Source of the DNA: Sanghuangporus weigelae
Taxonomy: Eukaryota; Basidiomycota; Agaricomycetes; Hymenochaetales; Hymenochaetaceae
DNA: 64,000 nt
Direction of reading: 5' to 3'
NCBI GenBank assembly: GCA_033182465.1
Contig: CP137322.1
Coordinates: 1,488,001-1,552,000 of the forward strand
The notes under the pieces are model-generated. The model was not told the origin of the DNA, searched no databases, and worked only from the letters and a program-made list of their open reading frames with translations. This document shows positions 14,401-23,487 of the stretch, piece after piece (the stretch's first letter is position 1; every line of letters begins with the position of its first letter). The position numbers were made by a program, and so were the translations under genes.

Positions 14401-14610
14401 CGTGCTTATGGAGAGACCGATCGTCTGCCTCAGGCTCATACCTGTACGTCCTTTCCTTCTCTACTCTATTTCCGGTTCAGTGCTGACAGTGACTGTGATC
14501 AACTAGGTTTCAACCAAATCGACCTCCCCGAGTACTCGTCCTACGAAAAGCTCCGACAGCAGCTACTGCTTGCTATTAATGAAGGAGGAGAGGGCTTCGG
14601 TTTCGCTTAA
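2500..14610 (+). CDS. TOM1: Giant HECT-type E3 ubiquitin ligase (Tom1/HUWE1 family)
   Basis: This is a HECT ubiquitin ligase of roughly 3,640 residues in about 22 exons. Yeast Tom1 and animal HUWE1 act in ribosomal protein quality control, mRNA export and DNA damage responses. Exon 1 is 2500-2538 (MKVSQKSKKFLPP), joined at 2606 to HPQVDILITNIL. The N-terminal half is helical and ARM-like (DUF908/DUF913). A UBA domain (RQLTDMGFPRAAAIRALSRT) sits at 6880-6990. A very acidic stretch covers 9280-9780. A Glu/Ala/Arg-rich helix lies at 10780-10980. Ubiquitin-binding (UBM/DUF4414) motifs such as FLEALPDDMREEVL and FLNALPPEIRAEIL lie at 11250-11430. The C-terminal HECT domain begins near 13250 and holds VDAGGVTREWFQILARQMF. 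The catalytic Cys lies in TCFNQIDLPEY, 34 residues from the end, and its codon is split by the last intron (14444-14506). Assignment is very firm. Confidence 0.96.
8403..8443 (+). repeat. Short coding tandem repeat (KDST units) in TOM1
   Basis: The 12-bp unit aaggactcaaca is repeated about three times with one shorter copy in front, encoding Lys-Asp-Ser-(Thr) units in a low-complexity linker of the ligase. Such in-frame microsatellites usually vary in copy number between strains. Confidence 0.8.
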
Positions 14611-15207
14611 TGTGACAACGCTGTTTTCTTATTCCTTTCCGTGAATCAATTTTATCAAGTCAAATTCGTCCCCTGCATTCTCAAATTTTGCAATCCCATC
14701 CCATGCTATGTCTATGCGCTGTATCATACATTCAATTGCAAGAGACTCTGTTTATAGATATCAAATAATTAATTGAACTTCTAAAATGTGTCTAGCGTGA
14801 CCTCTACTCAGAGGAGCATATGTCATATGTCCGATATAGAGTCGAGTGTCCGTCAAGACAGGAACTCACACAGAAGTAATGAACAGCATAATAAGTATAG
14901 AGATTATTTCCGCGCATGCATTACCTGTATAGTGAAAAATGAGTTACAACGGAAGTCTATCAAAACTACAACCGAAGAAAGTGAAAGAGTTCCATGGGTC
15001 CAAGAAAATCGAATCTAAACTACAAAGTGTGCAGATGAGCAGTAGTAGTGCTAAGAAACAAGTCCAGGATGGTATGAAAATCGGTAGCAGGTATGGATAA
15101 GGATAGCAAGAGGGACAAGGGCACGACAGGGAGGGAGAGAATACAAAGTTGGCCAAGGGGTGATCATAAACCGTCATGTGTTCCGTCCAAGAGCCGTTAT
15201 ATGCATC
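14611..15207. other. Convergent intergenic spacer (3' ends of TOM1 and PL14 gene)
   Basis: About 600 bp between two converging genes, expected to hold both 3' UTRs. The sequence is AT-rich after the TOM1 stop. I see no further gene, RNA or repeat. Confidence 0.5.
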
Positions 15208-16487
15208 TCATACGAGCTCGAGTCCACAGAAGAAGATAAGCACAGCTAGCATGACTACCCATGCCCACTCTTGCGCGCGCGTACGCACGCCGGCGCTCAT
15301 CGTCGACGGCGAGGAGGAGCCGTACATCCTGATGTTCCTGAAGTACGTGTGTGTGTCGATGGGCGTTGCCCAGGAGTCGTCGTTCCCGCCGAAGAATGTT
15401 CTGCATGATACAGTTCAGGAAGACAGTACAAAAAATGTTAAGGAGGACGTACGAGAAGAATAAACCACCTGGGTTTACGGAGTCGTCCTTACGGAATTGG
15501 ACTCCGTTTTGTGAGATGGCGAGTATGTCGTTGAAACTAGAGACGGTTCAGTTTCAATAGAGGCGCGGAGAAAAAGGTAACATGAGAGACGTACTATAAA
15601 GCGATGTAGCCATTGGAAGAGCTTGGAGGGTCGTTCATTTGAACGAGAAGAGTTACTCGGCACCACCTATCTCTCGGATTAGAAAAATCAGATCTCAATG
15701 TTAATTGAAATGGTTACTCACTGTCCAACTGGGAATCCGAATGCGCCCCTGTGAATACTAACACCAAAGTCATCGTTGCATCTGACTTCATCAGCATCGC
15801 AAATCCCATTGGTCTTGGGCACATAAGCATAAACTAGGATCAACGAATTCGTTATTCATAAGAAGTAAATGAATAAATGGCTCTTTATGCGTTACCTTCG
15901 CCTGCCGCGTCCTTCCTCCACATCAGACGTGTACTGAAGCAATCAGTGCCAGTAGGTTCCTTGCCTCCGGAACATCCCTCTATGCTGGGCCCGCCTCTGA
16001 TGCCCGGCAGTTTCCCACCCTTCACCCAATCGAAGTCCGAGTCAAAGGCCAACTCATACGAGACGAGCATGGATTGAAGCGGAGTCGAAGAATTCCATAG
16101 AGTGTAGAACTGCGCACCTCCGGTGTGATTGCTAAACGAGCCTGCAGGATAAGTGACTCGGAGCACAGTGCCATTTGTTGATGATAGTGTTGAGTCGTCC
16201 GAGGTAGAGATTGGAACAGTGTTGTTTGGGAAGGGGTCGTCAATGAATTGGAGATCTGCCTGGCCGTTGCTGATATGGCCTCTACTTAAGGACCAGCCTG
16301 AGGTGACGAAGTCATCTGAGTCGTTTGTACTAAGGGTAGCAGTAGGAAAGGGGAGAGAAGTAGAGGTAGTTAGAGAGAACTGGGATGCGACTGAGGAGAG
16401 AGGAGTGACACCGTCTGCGGAGACTCGTGTGATCACAAGACTAAGAGAAAGAACGTGGAGGAGGCTGATGCGCCCTAGAGAGGGCAT
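15208..16487 (-). CDS. Secreted PL14-like polysaccharide lyase domain protein with C-terminal hydrophobic tail
   Basis: The product begins with a signal peptide (MPSLGRISLLHVLSLSLVIT) and a Ser/Thr-rich linker. It continues with a beta-rich fold: VLRVTYPAGSFSN, MLVSYELAFDSDFDWVKGGK, LPGIRGGPSIEGCSGG, then after introns YAYVPKTNGICDADE, DDFGVSIHRGAFGFPVGQ, QNGVQFRKDD, and TFFGGNDDSWATPIDTHTYF. These motifs fit the alginate-lyase-like/PL14 family common in mushrooms, which cleaves uronic-acid-containing polysaccharides outside the cell. After NIRMYGSSSPSTMSAG a hydrophobic segment, WVVMLAVLIFFCGLELV, ends the protein, suggesting a membrane or GPI-type anchor. Several Asn-X-Ser/Thr sites are present. 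The gene has about six exons. The family call is good; the substrate is unknown. Confidence 0.8.
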
Positions 16488-16702
16488 AGCAATAGCGAAT
16501 GTAGCAGGAAGAGGGCAGCGTGATGACTATTGTGCTATGCTACGACGATGAGCAAGGAGGGAGCATTGGGTCGGCCGGTCTGAATCGCAAGGCAGGACTT
16601 CAGCGTCCATGCTGGTTATCCATATTGGGAAGTGATGATCACGTCGATCATTATGCCGAGCTGAATGAATGTTAGTATTGAGTCTCCATTCTCTCGACGT
16701 CC
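16488..16702. promoter_or_regulatory. Divergent promoter region between PL14-like gene and NAR1
   Basis: This 215-bp spacer lies between two start codons pointing away from each other. It must serve a secreted lyase on one side and an essential Fe-S assembly gene on the other. No motif stands out. Confidence 0.4.
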
Positions 16703-18986
16703 ATGGCTTTCTCAGGTGCACTCACCCTTACAGATCTCAATGACTTTATCACACCATCGCAGGCATGTATTAAGCCGGTTGAGCAGTCAAATGGTCTCCC
16801 AGCCAAGGACGAAGGAGCTGCTTCTGTGCGTGCATCTCTGATGTCTAGACTCGCTTCAGATGCTCATGAATGAACAGACAGAGATTCACATTGACTCATC
16901 AGGTTCATACTATGAGCTGTCATCCGACTTAGCTTCTGGTTATGGTTCTACTCCCGCTCCGCGTAAACTCGAAACAGCCCAGATAAGTCTTAACGATTGC
17001 TTGGCCTGCAGGTGAGTCCTCGTGTTACTGTAACACATGTCCACTTTTCTTTACTCTATTTCCCGTTCTAATCGCACCTCCAGCGGCTGTATAACGTCCG
17101 CAGAGTCTGTCTTGATCACGATGCAGTCACACGAGGAGGTCCTCTCCGTACTTGCAAACAACCCTCCTGCAATATGTGTCGATCACAAGACCCCAGTTCT
17201 CTCTATCTCTCCCCAATCCCTGGCCTCCCTCTCAGCCACAATCTCCTCCTCCTCTAAAAGCACAATCACCCTCAAACAAGTCCTCCACAGAGTGACTGCC
17301 TTCGCGCACTCGCTTGGCTTCCAACACGTATACGACACCACCTTCGCACGGCATATCGCGCTTCTCGAGCACGCGCGAGAGTTCCACGAGCGCAAGCACG
17401 GGACCTCGCGCGGAAACGATAGTGCAGAGAAGCTGCCCATGCTGGCTAGCGCGTGCCCCGGCTGGGTGTGCTACGCGGAAAAGACGCACCCTGAGATGCT
17501 GCCGTTTATCAGCCGGACAAAGAGTCCTCAGCAGGTCATGGGCACGCTTGTCAAGAAATGGCTCGCTCAGAAGTGGGGCAAGAAGTAAGTAGTAGTCATT
17601 TGGCCAATCCTTCTCGTCTCTTTTCTGCTTCCGATACTCCGCATTTGAATTTCTTACTCTATTCCGCCGTTCTTACCTCCTCCACACCCCGATTTTTACG
17701 TTTGTGCTTGACTGCGCTTCGGTGTATTCGTCTTGCTTCGTTGCTTCTCTCTCCCCTGGCGATCTTGCATGTGCTGATTCACACAAACTTTTTCTATTTC
17801 CGTTATATACAGACCAGATAAGATCTATCACGTTACCGTGATGCCGTGTTATGATAAGAAGCTCGAGGCGTCGCGCCAGGACTTCTACGACGAGGCTTAC
17901 GCGACGCGTGACGTGGACTGCGTGATCACGACGGGCGAGTTGGAGCGCATGATGCGCGAACGGGGGTTCGATATCTCTCAGCCACTGCCCTCGTCTGAGA
18001 CCCAGAACGATCTACTGGTATCTGTACCCGATAGCGCGTCGGATGACCGTTCGATTGGTTTCTCCCGACTGCCGACTTTGCTCAGCCATCCGGGTACGAG
18101 TTCGGGCTCGTATCTGCATTCTCTGCTCCATCTCCAACACTCTTCCGACCCGACCGCGGAGCTGACAGCGCGCCAGGTCCGCGGGATGGATTTCGAAGAA
18201 TACATTCTGCGATCGCGCGAGACTGGTAAAGTCATATTCAAAGGCGCGAGATGCTATGGGTTCAGGAATTTACAGAATATCGTGCGGAGGGTAGGGAGAG
18301 CGGCTGGCGTGCAGGTTGGGCGAGGGGCCGCGGGGAGGCTCACAAATCCCAATGCGCTTAGAGCGAAGACGAAGGTGAGAGTCCGAGCGAAGAAGGGGAG
18401 AGACGAGAATGCAGATGTCAAAGAAAATGCAGTCACTAACGGCGATGCAAACGAGGAAGACAGGCCGTATGACTATGTCGAGATAATGGCCTGTCCGGGC
18501 GGGTGCGTCAACGGAGGCGGACAGCTTAAGCCTGTCCTGTCCTCAAACGGAAGCGAAAATGACATTATAATTATAAACGGACTAGTAGCAACGCCACCGC
18601 CGCCTCAGAACGATTCCGCTGATATGCGCTGGGGAACGCGCGCATGGACGCGGCGCGTCGAGGAGGCGTACTGGCACGACCTGTCCACTCCGCCGCCCTC
18701 TCCCCATCTCAAAGCACAAGATTCCGACAACAACGACATTTATAACAACGCGCATTCCACTCTCACTCATCCGCATCCAGAGACACAGCGACTCGAGGAA
18801 GCCGACGTCCTCGCGCGCCAAGTCCTCTCTGACCTCTGCCTCCTCCGAAAAGATGAAATGATAGAAACCGTGAGGTCGTGGAACGACACGATGGACGAGT
18901 GCGCCGAGTCGCTCCGCCGTTCCCTGTTCCGCACGTCCTATCGTGAAGTCGTGAGCGAGGTATCGGGGATCCAGGTCCAGTGGTGA
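16703..18986 (+). CDS. NAR1: Cytosolic Fe-S cluster assembly factor Nar1 (hydrogenase-like)
   Basis: Nar1 carries Fe-S clusters and links the early and late steps of cytosolic/nuclear Fe-S protein assembly. Four exons (16703-16825, 16878-17011, 17084-17584, 17813-18986) give exactly 643 residues. The start [20 protein letters not shown] is diagnostic. Cys in SQACIKPV and the CLACSGC motif fit the N-terminal cluster. The hydrogenase-like cluster ligands are in [32 protein letters not shown] and [14 protein letters not shown]. Two poorly conserved loops, one basic and Asn/Glu-rich (18370-18460) and one Pro/Asn-rich (18540-18780), make it longer than the yeast protein. The last intron is 228 nt, much longer than the others. 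Firm call. Confidence 0.96.
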
Positions 18987-20689
18987 CCTTCTACCATTTT
19001 ACTCCCTTGTATAGATTTTTTTTCTATTTCTCATGAGAAGAATAGGTCATAGAGAATCTCTCGTAAATGTATCGATACACACACACAACACGTACGTGCT
19101 CAGTCACAACGACTCACTCTCTCGATGTTTCCCGTAAATTCCAACTCCTCAAGAATCGAATGCAAAGTGTCACTTACATAATGAGGAATTACTCATCATT
19201 CAGCCATAAGCACGTAGAAAGTAAACCAATATTATTCATTCATTCTTTTACATTATGAGAATGACTATTATAAAAAATCCAAGCACGCGGATTCGGCTAT
19301 ATCGGAAAGGAAGGAAGGGATAAGGGGCGAGGCGAAGAAGGAATACGGAAGACGGGAGACGTAATTGATACAGCTTCAGTCAGGTACGGATGGACACAGA
19401 AGTTTCTGGCGAAGATGAATGCAGGTCTGGTGGTATACGGGAACACAAATGTGAATGTGAACGGCTTGAAGTGTGGAGTGCGAAGCTGAAGGTGAATGAA
19501 GAATGGGGAACGATCTGGCCCGCAAGAGTGAAGAACAGTTCGATGCAAGCGCTCGGGGATCAATGCAAGAATTGCAACGATTCTTGATTATTATCGGGAT
19601 GCCGGATCGCGTCTGTATGCAAGGAAGGGGGAATATTGATATACAAGTGAAAGGGGAAAGTGGGAATAACGTGTGCAGTTGGTACGTGTCAAGCCATGCT
19701 ACACATAGACTCGACACTATATCAACGCACAGCAGTAGAAAGGAAGAAGGAATCAAAAGGCATAATCGAGTAGAGAAAGGAACAGAGATACAGTGAAATT
19801 GAAACTAATGAAACAACAAGTCGAAAAGACGAAACTTGAATGGTGGTGGTACAACATGGACAGGGCCAAGCATAAAGAGAGAGAAAGGAGATGGGGCCGA
19901 AACACATAGAAGAATATGAAGGGATATCAGGAGTCTCATCTGTCGAGGGAATCAACTTACACGTATCGGGATCGATCAGATCGAGAAAGACTTCCGAGAC
20001 TCGATCAAAGAAAAAATAACGACGCCTGTGGAGCATCAAGCGTCGAGCGGGAACGGGGAAGGGGGAAATGCGTTGCTGAGGATACAACCATTAGATTTTA
20101 AAAAGCCATTCAAACGGAAAAGCTAGCGGAAAAAACAGTGGAGAATGAAGCGGATAAAGGGTGGGAATGTAACGCCCGACGTCAAGTCGGAAACATCATT
20201 TCAATGTTTGGTGCTGGTATCGGGTGGTTGTTGTCGAGCCGATGGTAGTACACATTATTCTTGAGTTCATTTCATTTCGAGGGAACGGAGGGTAGTCCGA
20301 GGGAGAGTATACTTGAAAAAACGGTTCGAGACCCGACAGCGGTCGGAAAGCCGGTGGCCAAGACCAGGTCCAGATACAGAGTAATGTCGCGTTGTCAAGT
20401 CGTAAATGGATGATGGTCTCGGCAGTCGGTAACGTCAATTAGCGAGGAGAGAGGGATACGACCGACGACCCGAACGAGACCATACCCACACCCGCCGACG
20501 CGCATCCGATGTCCCGAGCTCCCAAACTCCTTATGTCGAATCCATTCCCCAAAATTGGATCAGATGCGTCTACACACATCAGCGCGTGAGGAATGCAATT
20601 GGGGTATGGGCGTGTTGGGAGTACAGATAGAGTAGGAGTGAAGAAGACGAGAACGGCGGGATGGAGTGAGGACACGCGACGTGGGCTGA
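18987..20689. other. 1.7-kb convergent intergenic stretch without a recognisable gene
   Basis: NAR1 and the cysteine-rich gene converge on this stretch. It is purine-rich on the plus strand over long distances (for example 19300-19560 and 19730-20160). Open frames of up to about 125 codons on the minus strand lack similarity I can recognise and overlap each other. It may be long 3' UTRs or an unrecognised non-coding transcript. Confidence 0.45.
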
Positions 20690-21255
20690 CTACTGGCGAC
20701 GACCCTTGTTCTGGTACCAGTACGCGCAGTGGTCGCAGTATTTGTCGCCGAGGGTGAGTGTCACGCGTTCTTCACGATCGGGGCCCATGAACTGTGCCGA
20801 CGGGGGTGGTTTAGTCAGAAGACGGTACGGAAGTATGACAAACCACAGCGATGAAGGTGGGTGTGGCAGTGGCGATCGGAGAGGGAGCAGGAATAGACAC
20901 GAACCTTCTCGCAGCAACAGTCAGGGCATGGCCTGCGGTGGTTGGCGCTGTGCACGCAGCGTCTGCTGCCACAGTCGATCTTGGACACTTTACGCGTCTG
21001 TAAACGAGGCAGAGCAGCGTAAGCACATGCATCGAGGAAAACGAGTCGAGGAGGAGGGACGTACGATGATGTAGTGCTATTAGGGACGAGCAGACGGGGG
21101 AGAAGAAAGGGAAAGGGTGAGTAGGCAGACGAGAGAAGCGGGGAGCGGGGTAGACATACACCGCAGCCGAACTTTGTACCTTCGCTGTGTGGAATAGGAT
21201 ATAAGCATTAACGTTGGGGTGCGATGAGGGCAACGTACGTGATGAGGTTGCACAT
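20690..21255 (-). CDS. Small cysteine-rich protein, probably zinc-binding, function unknown
   Basis: Four short exons join to a 78-residue protein beginning MCNLITEGTKFGCGTRKVSK. It continues DCGSRRCVHSANHRRPCPDC and ends GDKYCDHCAYWYQNKGRRQ-stop. It has ten Cys (residues 2, 13, 23, 28, 38, 41, 42, 43, 64, 67) and His at 30, 34 and 66, arranged as CxxxxC, CxxCCC and CxxC. This pattern fits structural zinc binding. There is no signal peptide or membrane segment. Similar small proteins beginning MC-L occur in mushroom genomes as hypothetical proteins; I know of no assigned function. The splice sites are canonical (GTACGT, GTATGT donors), supporting a real gene. It is divergent from TLG2 with 141 bp between starts. 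Confidence 0.75.
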
Positions 21256-21396
21256 GATAGGAGCTAAAGACTGGACTGGCAGAGAAAGTAAGTGGGAGAT
21301 CTTTATACTGTTATTATTATTATATGGTGGTAGATGAGAGAAGAGGATGTGGCGATAATCAATCTATTCTATTCCCTGGCCCTGGCTCTTCTCTTC
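21256..21396. promoter_or_regulatory. Very short divergent promoter between cysteine-rich gene and TLG2
   Basis: Only 141 bp separate the two start codons. A TTATTATTATTATATGG stretch at 21310-21326 could act as a TATA-like element. Function is inferred from position. Confidence 0.45.
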
Positions 21397-23047
21397 ATGG
21401 CTGCACCCACCCGCTCAAGGACTCTCCTCTTCCTCTCCTATCGCGTCTCAACCGCCCGCTCGTCAAGGAACCCCTTCCTGCCCCACAGTGACGCCTTTGA
21501 CGAGGACGACGAGCATCAGCAGCTCATCTCTCGCTCAGACTCAGACGATCACCCGGGTCAACGACACGTCGCTCTCGACGTCACCAGTGCTCTTCCCCCA
21601 AGATGGTCCGTCTCCCTTTCTTCTCTCTCCTCAACGAGACTCGTCACTGACGTTGCTATTCACAGGGTGGACATCTCCGACCAAGTACACGACATCCTCG
21701 CCGCAACTCAACAAAAAAGTACGTGCAAAACTGAGCTCAAGATCCGAGGATCGGGAATAATATTAATATTAACTCGCTAACGCTCTTTTGTTCTGTTCGA
21801 CGATGATGACGTCGGCTGTTAGTCTCCGTGCTTGAACGCTTGCATGCGAAACACGTACTCCCCGGATTCGCGGACCGATCTGCTGAGGAGCGCGAGATTG
21901 AGGTGGTTACCACAGACATCACCCGTGTACGTGTCCCATGCTCCGAGCGAGAGATATTGCTCTCCATTCTTACTTATAACAATTTCCTCCATCAGGATTT
22001 CCGTCGCTGCCAATCTTTGATCCAGTCCATTCCTGCCCTATGCGATCAACAACAGCAGCAGCAACAACAACAACGCCACACCTTCCCGCCACGCTCTCAA
22101 ACACAAGCGCAACAATCGCGCCACGAGCAACTCGCCGCCCAGAATGTACAGCGCGCTCTCGCCGCTAAGGTCCAGGAGCTCAGCGCCTCGTTTCGCAAGA
22201 AACAGCGCGTCTACCTCGAGAGTGCGTGTTATTTTCGCATCTGTTGCACGTTGCTGACGATCTCTGCGTAGCCCTGCAAGGCCATGCGATCAAGAATCAG
22301 GACCTCCTCGTCGCCTCGGGCGCGCTGACGCTCAAAGGCCCAGAGGGCATGTCCGACGTCGATGAAGACATGCGCATCGCATCTCAAAACCAGAACCAGT
22401 CCTCCTCCCTCCAACAATCCCAGCTGCAAGAACAAGCCCAAGCCCAAGCCCAAGCCCAGGAAGACATCGACGCAACAGTCCTCACGCGCACGCGCGAGAT
22501 CTCCGAAATCGCCAAATCCATCAGCTCGCTCGCCGAGCTCTTCAAGGATCTCCAGACGCTCGTCATCGACCAGGGCACGCTCCTCGACTCCGTCGAATAC
22601 AACATCGAGCAGACGAGCGTCGAGATGCAGGAGGCCGTGAGCGAGCTGAAAATCGCGGAGGGGTACCAGAGAAACACGGGCCGGAGGAAGTGTATCTTGC
22701 TCTTGCTCTTGATTTGTTTTGGGCTTGTGGTGGTGTTGATTTTCAAGCCGAAGAGGCATGCAGCGAGGACGGCGCCGGCGCCGTCCCCTGCGTCCACCTC
22801 TGCTGATAGTAAGACGGGAACGGACGGGCTCCCGCCCATACCCGTCGACGTGACCCCCCTCAACCCCGAAGTCATCGGAGAAATCGAGTCGATCGGTGGG
22901 CGTCGGCACGCCCGGTCGGAGATTCCACTTCGATTTACTCGGCAGGTGGACGATAATTTGGTCTCGGAAGACTTGAGCGTACCAGGACCAGAAACTCGGC
23001 CTCGAAGACGGATCCAAGCGCGAAGACCAAGGGGTGCTTACGGCTGA
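21397..23047 (+). CDS. TLG2: Tlg2/syntaxin-16-type t-SNARE
   Basis: Tlg2 is a Qa-SNARE for fusion of endosome-derived vesicles with the trans-Golgi network. Five exons (21397-21605, 21666-21718, 21823-21926, 21996-22221, 22272-23047) give exactly 455 residues. The N-terminal peptide TRSRTLLFLSYR is the typical Sec1/Vps45-binding motif of Tlg2/syntaxin 16. A Habc region follows, interrupted by a polyglutamine run (about 22047-22072). The SNARE motif includes ELFKDLQTLVIDQGTLLDSV, with the zero-layer Gln in DQGTLLD. The membrane anchor CILLLLLICFGLVVVLIF is followed by an unusually long luminal tail of about 100 residues. A QA-repeat (22435-22460) precedes the SNARE motif. The ATG at 21397 places the N-peptide at the very start; the in-frame ATG at 21334 would bury it. 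Confidence 0.92.
22047..22072 (+). repeat. CAG/CAA repeat coding polyglutamine in TLG2
   Basis: Consecutive CAA/CAG codons encode about nine Gln in the linker after the second Habc helix. Such runs often differ in length between strains. Confidence 0.8.
22435..22460 (+). repeat. Hexanucleotide repeat coding Gln-Ala units in TLG2
   Basis: The unit caagcc is repeated four times in frame, giving (QA)n just ahead of the SNARE motif. Confidence 0.8.
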
Positions 23048-23470
23048 CCCACGCAGCGCTGTTGGGGCCTCTGTTATCTCTCTCCCTTCCGATTGTTTCA
23101 CTTTTGGAGACTTCGGGATATACCCATTACCATGATCATGATTAGTACCAGTCCTTAACTTAGAACACTTATACGCAGGACGCAACAATATCAATAGCAG
23201 TAGTAGTAGCAGTACACCAGACCGCACGTAGTCTTATCTGATATATCCAAACTAATGACGATACGCCGATTTTTGAAGGCACTTGAAAGTATACGGTAAA
23301 CATCTGAACGTATTTTGAGTGAATGAACTCCAGATAGTTTACAGTAAGTACTAGTGATGGGAAGTATGAAACTACGATAGGATAATCCACATCCCATCCA
23401 TATGCATGTGCTCGCCCGGGACGACACGCACACGGCGCGGCTAAGTACTCTCCGTTCGTTTGTTCAGATG

Positions 23471-23487
23471 TTTGTTTGTTTGTTTGT
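23471..23487. repeat. TTTG microsatellite
   Basis: Four TTTG units in a row within the gene-free stretch. Confidence 0.75.

Noticed and set aside
19722-20087. 121-codon minus-strand frame downstream of the cysteine-rich gene
   Set aside because: Low-complexity, Ser/Leu/Phe-rich, with no similarity I can recognise; more likely 3' UTR.
20320-20340. GGTTCGAGACC, a tRNA B-box-like string
   Set aside because: No matching A box, no acceptor stem, and the T-arm does not pair; not a tRNA.
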